Source: CALZKI01 sp964567585 (GTDB taxonomy: Bacteria; Bacillota; Clostridia; Lachnospirales; Lachnospiraceae). From it: DNA of 64,000 nucleotides. Below are positions 53,520 to 63,300 of the stretch, in pieces (the stretch's first letter is position 1; each line of letters starts with the position of its first letter). Below the pieces are notes generated by a model, which worked only from the letters and a program-made list of their open reading frames with translations, did no database searches and was not told where the DNA came from. The position numbers were made by a program, and so were the translations under genes. The stretch covers positions 6,339-70,338 of the forward strand of contig CAZMND010000003.1 in NCBI GenBank assembly GCA_964567585.1, given 5' to 3'.

Positions 53520-53657
53520 CTATAATTTTGCTTTTGAGTAATCAAATTCATTGTTTCTTGCAAGGTTATATGCTTCTCCGATGCGGCCTTTATCAACTGC
53601 CGCACTACAACCTGCTGCCAAATCACGCACATCACAAAGCAAAACATTTTGTAATAA
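53520..53657 (-). pseudogene. 3' remnant of an NAD-dependent epimerase/dehydratase
   Basis: About 45 codons on the minus strand read DVRDLAAGCSAAVDKGRIGE and then YNLARNN, the C-terminal part of an extended short-chain dehydrogenase (typical pattern VDVRDLA..C..A..KGR.GE.Y.L). The frame is closed by a TAG just upstream, there is no start codon with a ribosome site, and the cofactor-binding domain is missing. It ends in a hairpin that probably served the intact gene. Not functional. Confidence 0.7.
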
Positions 53658-53754
53658 CTATTCTTTTCTACATTATAATAAAAAACAACGAATAATTCAT
53701 CCTATTTTTCCAAACACTATAACCACAAACACTTTTAGTTGAATGGAGAATCTT

Positions 53755-54072
53755 ATGAATACAGATAAAGAAACATTAGGTAAAAACTTAGCGGGCAAGA
53801 CTCTTGCTTATGCAGCTCTTGATGAAATCCCAACACCCAAAGCAGATGCAAAAGAAATTGTCGGTCTTGTAAAATCCGGCGGAAAGATTACAGGATATCA
53901 GCTCTCCGATGGTCAAATGGTATCAAAAGAAGAAGGAGTTGCTATGGCAAAAAACGGAGACATCCAAGGCGTTGGTGTGGCTCATCGTAAAGACTCCGAA
54001 TATTTGAAAGCCCTTCCTGACGGAAAAGAAGATAACAACCTAGGCAATCTGCCATCAGTAAGCAAATTATGA
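53755..54072 (+). CDS. DUF3892-domain protein
   Basis: This protein of about 105 residues has a single DUF3892-like module (about 35-80: KEIVGLVKSGGKITGYQLSDG and KNGDIQGVGVAHRK). It is a small strand-rich domain of unknown function found across Firmicutes. The start at 53755 has GGAG seven bases upstream; a start four codons earlier does not. It is monocistronic, and the hairpin after the stop is weak as a terminator. Confidence 0.85.
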   Translation: MNTDKETLGKNLAGKTLAYAALDEIPTPKADAKEIVGLVKSGGKITGYQLSDGQMVSKEEGVAMAKNGDIQGVGVAHRKDSEYLKALPDGKEDNNLGNLPSVSKL

Positions 54073-54085
54073 CCTATAATAATTT

Positions 54086-54120
54086 GAGGTAGTTCTGTCA
54101 TCACCTGCCAAAACTACCTC
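54086..54120. terminator. Hairpin between the DUF3892 gene and the chemoreceptor gene
   Basis: GAGGTAGTT (54086-54094) pairs with AACTACCTC (54112-54120) around a 17-base loop. The following T tract is poor on both strands. Confidence 0.45.
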
Positions 54121-54129
54121 TCTTGCCAA

Positions 54130-55446
54130 TTATTTGCCCAAAATATTTTCTTTTACCACGTCTTTTACTGCATCTTCTCCGAACTTTTCAATATATCCTA
54201 TCAATTCCTTTGAAACGCTTACTACCACCTCAGTAGATTTATTACACTCATCCACAACCTGAATCAATTCTTCTACACTTTCAGTCGTAATCTCTGCACT
54301 GGTAGCATTCTGTTTTGAAGTTTCCGCTAATAAATCCACTTCGTTCTCAATTACTTCTTTATGTAAATTCAAATCATTCATTTCATCAACTATTTTGCTA
54401 ATTGCATTACTTACCTTAGAAACTTCGCTATTCAATGAACCAAATATCTCTTCTGTATCCTTGATTTTCTCATTCTGTTTTAAGAATGCTTCAGATACCT
54501 CTTTTGTAATCTCTACACTTACATTAGAATTATCCAAGAGTGTTGATACTACATTTTCAATCTGCTCTGTAGATTCTTTTGACTGATCAGCTAATTTTCT
54601 TATTTCTTCTGCAACAACGGCAAAGCCTTTTCCATGTTCTCCGGCTCTGGCCGCTTCAATACTTGCATTCAATGCAAGTAAATTGGTCTGTGAAGAAATA
54701 CCTGCAATAATTTCTGTTGCAGAGCGGATTTTTTGTGCAGACTGATTCGTCAATTCAGTCTGTTGTCTTACATTTTCAATAGCTTCGCTATTTTTCCGAC
54801 TGATTGCCATAAGCTCATCTAAAATATCTTCAACGGCTTTATCATAGTTCTTCATCCGTTCCGCACTATCTGCTAAGTTTTCTACGTTTTCAGTAATATT
54901 TTCAATTGCAGAACTAATTGCATCAACCTTTTCTTTCATTTTAGCAACCTGTTCTACCTGTGTCACAGCATTGGCTGCAATAACTTCAACCTCGCCTTCT
55001 GCATTTTCCACTGCAACTGACATATTACTAAAAATATTTCCAAATTCATCCGATACTTCACCCAGTTCTGCTGAAGCCTTTCTAATACCCGTAACTACAC
55101 TGGTAATAGCCTCTATTGTCTCCTGCATATAACGAGCAATCTCACCAATTTCATCGTTACGCTTTGCCATTTTCTGCATTCCCAAATCCATTGCTACATC
55201 TGTACCATCTTTCATACCGCCGAATATAGATATAAATTTACCGACAAAGAAGCGCATCATTAAAAAAATGGACACAAGCACAATTAAAAGAATACCTATA
55301 ATTGATATAGCTGCTATTGTAGAATTAATTATATCCTTGTCTACAAGCTTCAACATAAAAATAATCCATAGGACAGTTAAAACAAATCCAATGCTCATCC
55401 CCAGTATAATTTTGTTCCGTAACTTACTTTTCTTTTTTACATCCAT
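54130..55446 (-). CDS. Methyl-accepting chemotaxis protein without external sensor
   Basis: This protein of about 438 residues has two close membrane helices (about 12-32 and 38-60) with only a few residues between them, so it has no extracytoplasmic ligand domain. A HAMP-like segment follows, then a long signalling coiled coil. The receptor tip SQTNLLALNASIEAARAGEH is present, followed by GKGFAVVAEEIRKLADQS. It probably senses a cytoplasmic or membrane state and signals to CheA/CheW, which are not in the window. The start at 55446 has AAGGAGG upstream; a frame 18 codons longer lacks one. Confidence 0.92.
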   Translation of the reverse strand: MDVKKKSKLRNKIILGMSIGFVLTVLWIIFMLKLVDKDIINSTIAAISIIGILLIVLVSIFLMMRFFVGKFISIFGGMKDGTDVAMDLGMQKMAKRNDEIGEIARYMQETIEAITSVVTGIRKASAELGEVSDEFGNIFSNMSVAVENAEGEVEVIAANAVTQVEQVAKMKEKVDAISSAIENITENVENLADSAERMKNYDKAVEDILDELMAISRKNSEAIENVRQQTELTNQSAQKIRSATEIIAGISSQTNLLALNASIEAARAGEHGKGFAVVAEEIRKLADQSKESTEQIENVVSTLLDNSNVSVEITKEVSEAFLKQNEKIKDTEEIFGSLNSEVSKVSNAISKIVDEMNDLNLHKEVIENEVDLLAETSKQNATSAEITTESVEELIQVVDECNKSTEVVVSVSKELIGYIEKFGEDAVKDVVKENILGK

Positions 55447-55562
55447 TATTTGTTCCTCCTTGTGGCCTGCTTTCAAATATTTTATTGTTATTTCAACCAA
55501 ACTATAATTTATTCTAATTGTACTATACCCGAGACAAAATGTACAGAAAAAACCTCTTTTAA

Positions 55563-56261
55563 TTATCTTGGGAAAGAACCATTATTTAAGTCGATACAAA
55601 CACCGTTAATATACTCCGGCGAATCTGTTCCAAGCCAGAATACTGTCCCCGCAATTTCCTCCGGCTTTGCAAACCGATTGGTATAAGTATTGGCTTTCAT
55701 TGCAGCCTTTCTGGCTTCCGGAATCACATCCATCATATCCGTTAGTGTAGGTCCCGGCGCAACTGCGTTAATGATGATACCATCTTTTGCAAACAACTTG
55801 GCAAAACTTTTTGTAGCGTTAATAATACCGGCTTTGGAAACTCCGTACCAGATATCCGGATGTCCGATTTGTCCCGCCACCGATGCAAGTGAAATGATTC
55901 TTCCGGATTTTGCCTTAATCATCTCATCCGCAAACTGTGTAATAAACTCAATCGGAGCATATAAATTGACATTCATAAGTCTTTCTTTATTTTCCTCGGG
56001 ATATTCATTATACGGAAGTGAGTACATAATTCCGGCATTATTCACAAGCACATCCACATAACCGACCTTCTGCGCCAATGCTTTAATTTCCGATATATGA
56101 CTTACATCAAACTGTATCATTTCCACATTCTCGTTGTCTTTTAGAGGAAAACCCACAAAATCCCTGGCAACCACAATCACCTTGTACCCTGCTTCTAAAA
56201 ACAGTTTTGTAGTCTCAAGTCCGATCCCTTTATTTCCACCTGTAATTAAAACTTTTTTCAT
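55563..56261 (-). CDS. SDR-family oxidoreductase
   Basis: This 232-residue classical short-chain dehydrogenase has the cofactor motif TGGNKGIG (about 7-14), NNAG (about 73-76), catalytic Ser in ISLASVAGQIG, and WYGVSKAG with Tyr and Lys (about 138-145). The C-terminal PEEIAGTVFWLGTDSPEYING is typical. The substrate is unknown. The start overlaps the stop of the GNAT-RsgA gene by three bases (ATGA), with AAGGAAGGG upstream, so the two are translationally coupled. Confidence 0.91.
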   Translation of the reverse strand: MKKVLITGGNKGIGLETTKLFLEAGYKVIVVARDFVGFPLKDNENVEMIQFDVSHISEIKALAQKVGYVDVLVNNAGIMYSLPYNEYPEENKERLMNVNLYAPIEFITQFADEMIKAKSGRIISLASVAGQIGHPDIWYGVSKAGIINATKSFAKLFAKDGIIINAVAPGPTLTDMMDVIPEARKAAMKANTYTNRFAKPEEIAGTVFWLGTDSPEYINGVCIDLNNGSFPR

Positions 56262-57778
56262 CTCATCCCTTCCTTTCCAAGCCTCTCATATAATTCTAAC
56301 CTATCTTCTGATAAGATTCCACTCAAAATTGCAGCTTTGACCGCACATCCCGGTTCTGATTTGTGGGTACAATTTCGAAATTTGCACTGACTAGACAAGT
56401 CAACTATATCTGAAAATGTCTCATCCAGCCCTTGCGTCACTTCAGACATCCCAAGTTCTCTCATCCCCGGTGTATCGATTATCGTAACACCGGATTCAAG
56501 TACAAACATCTGTCTATATGTCGTTGTATGGCGCCCTTTTGAGTCCTTTTCCCTTACACTCTTGGTCACCATAATTTCTTTACCGACCAAAGCATTCACA
56601 AGAGTGGATTTTCCTACCCCTGATGAACCAAGTAAGGCAATTGTTTTTCCGGGCTTCAAATATTGACTCAACCCGTCAATACCTGTTTTATTAACGGCTG
56701 CAACTGCGTGTACACTTGTATTAGGTACCGCTTCTTCAATTTTTTTCACATAGTCCCCGATATTTTCGCACATATCCGCCTTGGTAAGAATAATAACCGG
56801 TGTTGCATTCCCCTGTCTTGTCATTGTGGTATAGCGTAATACTCTATTCACACTAAAATCATAATTGAGCGATGTTACAATAAATACATAGTCCACATTC
56901 GCAACCATTTCCTGCTCTTCCACTTTTCTCACTGCGTGATCTCTTGGAAATGGTCTTTTCAAAATGCTCTTTCGTTCACAAACTTCCAAAATTCTGGAGT
57001 CACCTTTTGTATTATAGTCAAATGTCACATAATCACCAACCACTGGAAATCTTTGCTTTCCATTATAGAAACTTCCTTTCAGTTTCGCCGGAATTTGTGC
57101 CTCCCAAAATTGTATGGTATATTGATTTTTCTGTACGTTACAAATCCGTCCCAGTTTCTCTTTATGAAGCCACTGGCATTTGAGTTTTAATGGTTCATAA
57201 TATGGAAATTGCTTGGTAAATTCCCAAATTTCTGTTTCATCCTCACACTGCTCAATAATATCCGCTTCCTTGAATTTTCCGCAGATACCTGCAAAACCAT
57301 TTTCCGAAAGTTCATAGGCCATGAATGCATCAAAGTTATTACCTTCCCAATCTGTAATACCGTATTTTGCAGCATCTACAAAGCCATATCTCGGATAATA
57401 TTCCGGCTCCCCAAATATACAAATTCCCGGATAACCCGCTTCTTTTGCAAGGCGCATAGTCTCTTTTAAGAGCATTCCACCAATTCCATAGGACTGTGCT
57501 AACGGTTCAACCGCCAGCGGTCCGAAGGTAATAACTTCGTGTCCGGTATCACCATCATACACATAAGCCTTCGAGTACATAATCACACCCACAATTTTCC
57601 CATCTATTTCGGCTACCCGGCTTATTTCGTGCAAATATGCATCTGATTTCCTCAGCTTATGAACCAGTAAATGTTCATTGCATCCCGGACCATGAATGTT
57701 CCAAAACGCGCGCATTGTCATTAGTTCCGTGTTTTTATAATCTTCTTTACGTTCTCGTCTTATTATGATATTGTTCAT
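56258..57778 (-). CDS. GNAT acetyltransferase fused to RsgA-type ribosome GTPase
   Basis: This is a protein of about 506 residues. Residues 1-165 form a GNAT domain (FGPLAVEPLAQSYGIGGMLL is the acetyl-CoA loop). Residues ~205-500 are a complete RsgA (YjeQ/YloQ): an OB-fold, then the circularly permuted GTPase with TKAD (332-335), GSSGVGKST (384-392) and DTPG (435-438), and the zinc knuckle C465, C470, H472, C478. RsgA helps late assembly of the 30S subunit. A fused acetyltransferase is unusual. The start at 57778 has GGAGAG upstream. The gene is coupled to the following SDR gene. Confidence 0.92.
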   Translation of the reverse strand: MNNIIIRRERKEDYKNTELMTMRAFWNIHGPGCNEHLLVHKLRKSDAYLHEISRVAEIDGKIVGVIMYSKAYVYDGDTGHEVITFGPLAVEPLAQSYGIGGMLLKETMRLAKEAGYPGICIFGEPEYYPRYGFVDAAKYGITDWEGNNFDAFMAYELSENGFAGICGKFKEADIIEQCEDETEIWEFTKQFPYYEPLKLKCQWLHKEKLGRICNVQKNQYTIQFWEAQIPAKLKGSFYNGKQRFPVVGDYVTFDYNTKGDSRILEVCERKSILKRPFPRDHAVRKVEEQEMVANVDYVFIVTSLNYDFSVNRVLRYTTMTRQGNATPVIILTKADMCENIGDYVKKIEEAVPNTSVHAVAAVNKTGIDGLSQYLKPGKTIALLGSSGVGKSTLVNALVGKEIMVTKSVREKDSKGRHTTTYRQMFVLESGVTIIDTPGMRELGMSEVTQGLDETFSDIVDLSSQCKFRNCTHKSEPGCAVKAAILSGILSEDRLELYERLGKEGMR

Positions 57779-57860
57779 TACTTTTCTCTCCATTTTTCTA
57801 ATATATATTTGTCAGTAAAAAGTATGAACCTCGTTTATTATTTGAATGCTTTTATGACAT

Positions 57861-57890
57861 AAAAAAGCCGTAGCACAAATGCCACGGCTT
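57861..57890 (-). terminator. Terminator of the 22-residue peptide gene
   Basis: On the minus strand AAGCCGTGGC and GCTACGGCTT arms (one wobble pair) with a 6-base loop are followed by TTTTTT, 39 bases after the peptide stop. Confidence 0.88.
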
Positions 57891-57928
57891 AATCGCATAG
57901 AAAATATATAAGATAGTGCACAAATATA

Positions 57929-57997
57929 CTATTTAGATAAATAAACCGAGGTAATCATACTATATGAAGTTGCAATCTCTGTTCTATTAAATTTCAT
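57929..57997 (-). CDS. Small peptide, 22 residues
   Basis: This is a 22-codon ORF on the minus strand with a strong CGGAGG ribosome site nine bases upstream, its own promoter (58033-58061) and its own terminator (57861-57890). The peptide starts MKFNRTEIATSYSM, is rich in Ser, Thr and Tyr, and ends VYLSK; it has no hydrophobic leader. It sits 96 bases after the DUF3800-like/TPR gene on the same strand. The layout recalls TPR regulator plus peptide pairs, but the sequence gives no direct proof of a signalling role. Confidence 0.55.
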   Translation of the reverse strand: MKFNRTEIATSYSMITSVYLSK

Positions 57998-58032
57998 ACT
58001 AATTTACCTCCGTTTCTTTTAGATTTGTGATT

Positions 58033-58061
58033 AGTCTAATCCTAAACAAATAATTTGTCAA
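58033..58061 (-). promoter_or_regulatory. Promoter of the 22-residue peptide gene
   Basis: On the minus strand consensus TTGACA (58056-58061), 17 bases, TAGACT (58033-58038), 36 bases before the start codon. Confidence 0.7.
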
Positions 58062-58092
58062 TATACTAACAGGCTAAACAAATATCACTTTC

Positions 58093-60291
58093 CTACCGGT
58101 ATGTATATGTCACAATCTCATTAATTGCTTCCAAATTCCTATCCATATTTTCAAAATCCGGATTAACTTGTTGTATTATTTCGCATGCCTTATGTATTTT
58201 TGCAGCATAATTTGTTTCCGGACTTCTGACCTGCGTAATTTCAATATTCCCCAACAATAAAATCAAATCGATTACCGGTCCTTTTTCATCCGAAAAATCT
58301 TTTACTTTTTGCTGATATGTGTACGCCTCCTCAAACTGCTCATTTTTAAAGGCAATAATCGATAAATATTTGTAAATGATTTCCCACGGATGACCATTAA
58401 TTAGTTTTAAACCATCGGAACTGATTTGCTCGATTGTTTTTTTAATATCCGCAAGTTTTAAAACAAGGCTCTGTGACAATTCATCCGAATAAAACGTTGC
58501 AATTCCTTTGACATATACAAACATTGCAAACTTCAAGGCCATTTTCGGATTATGCGGTTCTGAGCCGGCTTTTACAAGATAACTTAACTGTTCCTCTAAA
58601 TCATCGTATCCGCCGAAATATTCCTTAGCATACTTTTCGTATTTTTCTTTTTCCTTTGTTTGCAAATAATAGTGCAACATATAGGATGTGGTAATATAAT
58701 AATCTGCACTTTCCTTTTCCATCAGACTTAATGACTTATGGAACAATTCTTCCGCCCTGACATCCTGCATATAACTGTAAATCTGCCCCAACTGGCTACA
58801 TACAATTGCATATTCCCTACTGTTATACCTTGCCTCTTCGCCTAGTATTTTTTTCTGCAATTCAAAAGTTTTTTTATAGTATTCATAGCTCGGCAAAATT
58901 AACTGCTCTGCTTCTTTATATCTAAAAGAATCACACATACTAACTGCAATTTTATTTCGGTTTATGAGTTTTCTATCAATACTAATAAATTGTTGGTACT
59001 GTCTGCACTTTTCGGCACATTCTTCTGCTTTTATCGGTTCACCCACATGGTTATACGCCGCAACTCCCGCATCATATAAATCATACAAAAATGCCTTGGT
59101 TCGATTATTACATAAACCACTCTGCTCAACTATAGTTTCCAAACTTTTAAAAAGATACAACAATTTCTGCTGGTTTATATTATTTGTTGTCGTGTACTGC
59201 GTAAGTTTTCTGATTGCATCCATGATATCCGAAAGATTTATTGTATTAATAATTCTTTCAAACAATACCTTTTCCCATATTTCTTTGTAGAACCCTGCTG
59301 CTTCGCTTGCAGCCGTAAAAGCATCATAGGCAAAACAAAGCGCATTGTATATGTCGCCACTCGAAACACTTCTCCAGCCCTTCGCATAATCTGTATCCAC
59401 AATATCATAGGAGAAAAGAAGCCTTTTATCTTCGGTCAATTTCTCCATTCTATCCCACACTTTTTTCAAATATTGCTTGTTCGTTCCATACTCATTTTCA
59501 AATCCAAGGTAGGTACAAACCGCATCTGCCATATATAAAAATTCATGTCCCGCATTCGCATTATCATAGTTGATAGAGCGTGCCATTAAAGATTTTACAT
59601 TAATATCGCTCGCTTTTTCCTCAAACAACATATCCCTCTCCAATGCAGTTCTAAATACATCCTTATTGGTCAGGTATACAATTTCTCCATTACCTGCAGT
59701 ACGTGTGGTATAACCAATGTCTGCATGTGCTGATACATCTTCTCCCACGTCACCTACATACACACGCGTAGCCAAATCCAGGGAAACTTCCTTCCGGTCT
59801 TTGAATTCCAGATTATAGAAAAGCAATCTGGCCACAGTATCTTCCACCATATGCATATAAAGATTTGATGCATTATTTTCATTAATTAAATTACTTACAT
59901 CCGCCTTTATAAATTCAGGCTTTCCTTTACGGCTTTTCACTAAAGCATAAACGTAATAGACACCTACTCGGTCTATTCCGTCATCAGATATCACAGGATT
60001 ACCTTTATACTTTGCATTCTGTAAAAATTCACCCAATGTTCTGGAATATTCCTCTTTTACAAATCGTACTTTATTATTCTGACCATGTCCCCAGTGTAAT
60101 GCCTGTGGATATGTAGCACCCTTTGCGTTACATACTTCCTCAAAATAATTTCTGATTCTGCTTCTCTCACGTTTTGCATCATCCGCATCATCTTTATCAT
60201 CATATACAATTCCGGCAATCATAATAATGTCGCCGGAACCATCCGTATTATTTTCAAAAACGCCCTGTTCATCCAATGATATTGTTATCAT
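58093..60291 (-). CDS. DUF3800-like protein with C-terminal TPR-type helical repeats
   Basis: This is a 732-residue soluble protein. The first ~300 residues resemble the DUF3800 RNase-H-like domain: an acidic strand start TISLDEQGVF (D7, E8), a central LATRVYVGDVGED and a late FLYMADAVCTYLG matching the DUF3800 ADxxxG element. Residues ~400-720 are helical repeats of TPR type (AIVCSQLGQIYSYMQDVRAE). DUF3800 proteins are predicted nucleases or nucleic-acid binders; TPR parts bind peptides or partners. It starts 11 bp after the hybrid kinase gene with TAGGAGG upstream, so the two form an operon. The function is unknown. Confidence 0.78.
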   Translation of the reverse strand: MITISLDEQGVFENNTDGSGDIIMIAGIVYDDKDDADDAKRERSRIRNYFEEVCNAKGATYPQALHWGHGQNNKVRFVKEEYSRTLGEFLQNAKYKGNPVISDDGIDRVGVYYVYALVKSRKGKPEFIKADVSNLINENNASNLYMHMVEDTVARLLFYNLEFKDRKEVSLDLATRVYVGDVGEDVSAHADIGYTTRTAGNGEIVYLTNKDVFRTALERDMLFEEKASDINVKSLMARSINYDNANAGHEFLYMADAVCTYLGFENEYGTNKQYLKKVWDRMEKLTEDKRLLFSYDIVDTDYAKGWRSVSSGDIYNALCFAYDAFTAASEAAGFYKEIWEKVLFERIINTINLSDIMDAIRKLTQYTTTNNINQQKLLYLFKSLETIVEQSGLCNNRTKAFLYDLYDAGVAAYNHVGEPIKAEECAEKCRQYQQFISIDRKLINRNKIAVSMCDSFRYKEAEQLILPSYEYYKKTFELQKKILGEEARYNSREYAIVCSQLGQIYSYMQDVRAEELFHKSLSLMEKESADYYITTSYMLHYYLQTKEKEKYEKYAKEYFGGYDDLEEQLSYLVKAGSEPHNPKMALKFAMFVYVKGIATFYSDELSQSLVLKLADIKKTIEQISSDGLKLINGHPWEIIYKYLSIIAFKNEQFEEAYTYQQKVKDFSDEKGPVIDLILLLGNIEITQVRSPETNYAAKIHKACEIIQQVNPDFENMDRNLEAINEIVTYTYR

Positions 60292-60302
60292 TTGTAATCC
60301 TC

Positions 60303-63300
60303 CTACAACAGCTTCTTAATTCCATCAACCAACTCATTCACAGTATCCACATCCAGATTTACCACTGCCGAACCAAGACTTTCTACCTTCACACTGATTT
60401 CTTCCGAATATTCATATGCACGAATTGCTTTCATAATCTCATCCGCCATATCAATATCCATAAAATCCATTGCTTCTTTCAAACTGTCCAGCTTGTCTGT
60501 AATCACGGACATATCCCTGATTTCTTCTTTTTCCTCTTCCTTTATACAAACGGAAAGCTTGTCTTTATAGCTACGCCATTCCTTCAGAAATTCTTCCGTG
60601 TTCGTAACGATGTAATCTTTGTCACCGTCTTTTGCCGCCATTTCAAGTTGCTTTGCTTTTTCACTTAAGCCCGCAATACCAATAAGCGCTGCTGAACTTT
60701 TCATAGCATGTACCTTAATGCGATAACTATCCAGCATTCCATCATCTGTTTCAAGATTATCATAGCAGTTCTGCAAAAAGTCTGCTTCCCCGTTCATAGT
60801 GGAATAAAAATCGTAGATAGTTTCCAATAGTAGTTCTTTATCCGGCAGATGTGACAACGCGCTTTGCCAGTCTACACCTTCGATTGCCGGTAAATCATTC
60901 TCGTCTTTTTCCTCGGCTGTAGCCTCATCTGAAACACACTCATCGGTAACCGTTTCTTCCTTTAGTTCTCCGCTCACAAGAAGTTCCTGTGGTAACCAGT
61001 CTCTAATCATTTTTTCCAATTTATCCGGCTGTATCGGTTTCGATAAGAACGCATTAAAACCTTCGCTTAAATACATTTCTTTAGCACCCTGAATAGCATT
61101 GGCTGTCAGTGCAATTACCGAAGTATCCTTACAAGGATATTCCTGCATTTTCTTCATATTATGAAGCGTCTCCACACCATCCATCACCGGCATCATATGA
61201 TCCATAAAAATGAGATCATATCTGTTTTGCTTAACCAATTCCAGACATTCTATGCCATTCTCAGCTTCATCCACCTGTACCAGGGTCTGCTTCAGCAAAT
61301 TCCTAAACACCTTGCGGTTAATAGCATTATCGTCTACCACCAGAATATGCGCATTCGGCGCAACAAAGGCAGCATCGTATGTATACTGTATAGGCTGGCT
61401 TTTAATACGCTTCTCCAAATCCCCGATTGGTTCATTACACACGATTCTCTGTCTGATTTTAAAAGAAAATTGCGAACCCACACCATATTCGCTTTCCACC
61501 TGCAACTCACTATCCATAAGTTTTAAAAGTTGCATGGTAATGCTCATTCCAAGTCCCGTACCTTCAATGTTACGGTTTCTCTCTTCTTCAATACGTTCAA
61601 AACGCGCAAACAATTTCTGAATATCCTCAGGCTTAATTCCGATACCCGTGTCTTCTACTACAAAATGCAAAAGGATGTCGTCACCATCTTTTTTCCCGCT
61701 AACCTTAAGCCCCATACTGCCCTCTTTTGTATATTTCACAGCATTGGTCAAAAGATTCGTTAAAATCTGCCTGATTCGCACTTCGTCACCATACACCTTA
61801 TACGGCAAGGAACTGTCTACGGATAAATTCATTTTAAGCCCCTTATCCTGGGCGCGCATCATAATCATATTGACTACATCATGAATCATACTGCTGAAAT
61901 CATATTCCACCGGTATAATTTCCATTTTTCCGGATTCAATTTTTGAAAAATCCAGAATATCATTAACCAATGACAAAAGTGTCTGGCCTGCATTTTGAAT
62001 ATTTAGCGCGTACTCACGTATGCCCTCATCTTTACATTCACGTAAAATCATAGCGTCCATACCGAGGACCGCATTAATTGGTGTACGGATTTCGTGAGAC
62101 ATATTGGCGAGGAATTTGCCTTTTGTTTCATTGGAAATCAACGCCTCCTGCTTTTCTTTTTCCATTTTCAAAATATTATTTATCGTATTTACAAATGAAA
62201 TAATTAGCATTAAGAGCAAACCGGCGGCCAGAACAGAACCATTAAAATGATTCGTCCACACAAAATAAATAATGATTTCAATCACACCTGTTACACAGAT
62301 TACCAATATACCAAGCGCACCCAACTTGTACTCTCTGATTTTCCCCGTAAAAACATCTCGTATTAAAGTAATTACAATCAGTACAATGGACATACCTGCG
62401 ATGATACACATAATTTTATTTGTATCGGAAAAATCTATCACATTACTTATATGTAAAACGCTACAAACAACAATGTCCGCAAGATTTAACCCAACCATCC
62501 AAGCATACAAAGTATTATATCTTTCTCTTTGAATACTGTTCAAATACAACATAAACGGTACAGGAATAAGCATCAGCATAAAAAATCCCATATCGCTTAT
62601 TACAGACACACTAGGGAAAAGTATCTGACGAAATACAGAATTAGATAGAACCCAAATCGCAGTCAAAAATACCGCCCATGCAAGATATTCCATTTCGATA
62701 TTTTTCTTGTAAATAATTTTCAATATACTGCCGATAACTACACTTAAAATTCCCAAAACAAGCATTAGTAAACCCATAACAAGTTCAACGCCATCTTCTT
62801 TAAAGAATTGTGTCCAGATTTCCCATCGGTCGCCATAATGTATGTCATATAAGGTACCGGTATAAGAAGAATCTGTCTGCAACTCCATTCTGATGTTTTT
62901 TCCGGCATCCTCCTCTGTCAACTTAACAAACACCCATGCAACCGCACTGACTTTACCAAATAACCGGGTATCTTCTGTCGTATATTCCTGACGAAGTTTT
63001 CCATCAATGTATATCTTCGTCTCCTGCTTTGAACTGCGTAAACAAAGAAATATATTATCCTGCACATCATTAGGAAGTACATTTTCAATTACAAGAAGAT
63101 CATTCCTATGTACCGGATATTTTCCAGGAAGTTCAATTTCTTCTCTGGTTCCATCTTCTTTTACCCAAACCCAGCCATCAGACAAGGTCCTGTATTCCCC
63201 ATTACCTATCTCCTGTTCATTTGACAAAACCACTTGTCCCCAAACAAAATATACACATATAGCCAATACAAAGAATAAAAAAATCCTCTTGAATATTATA

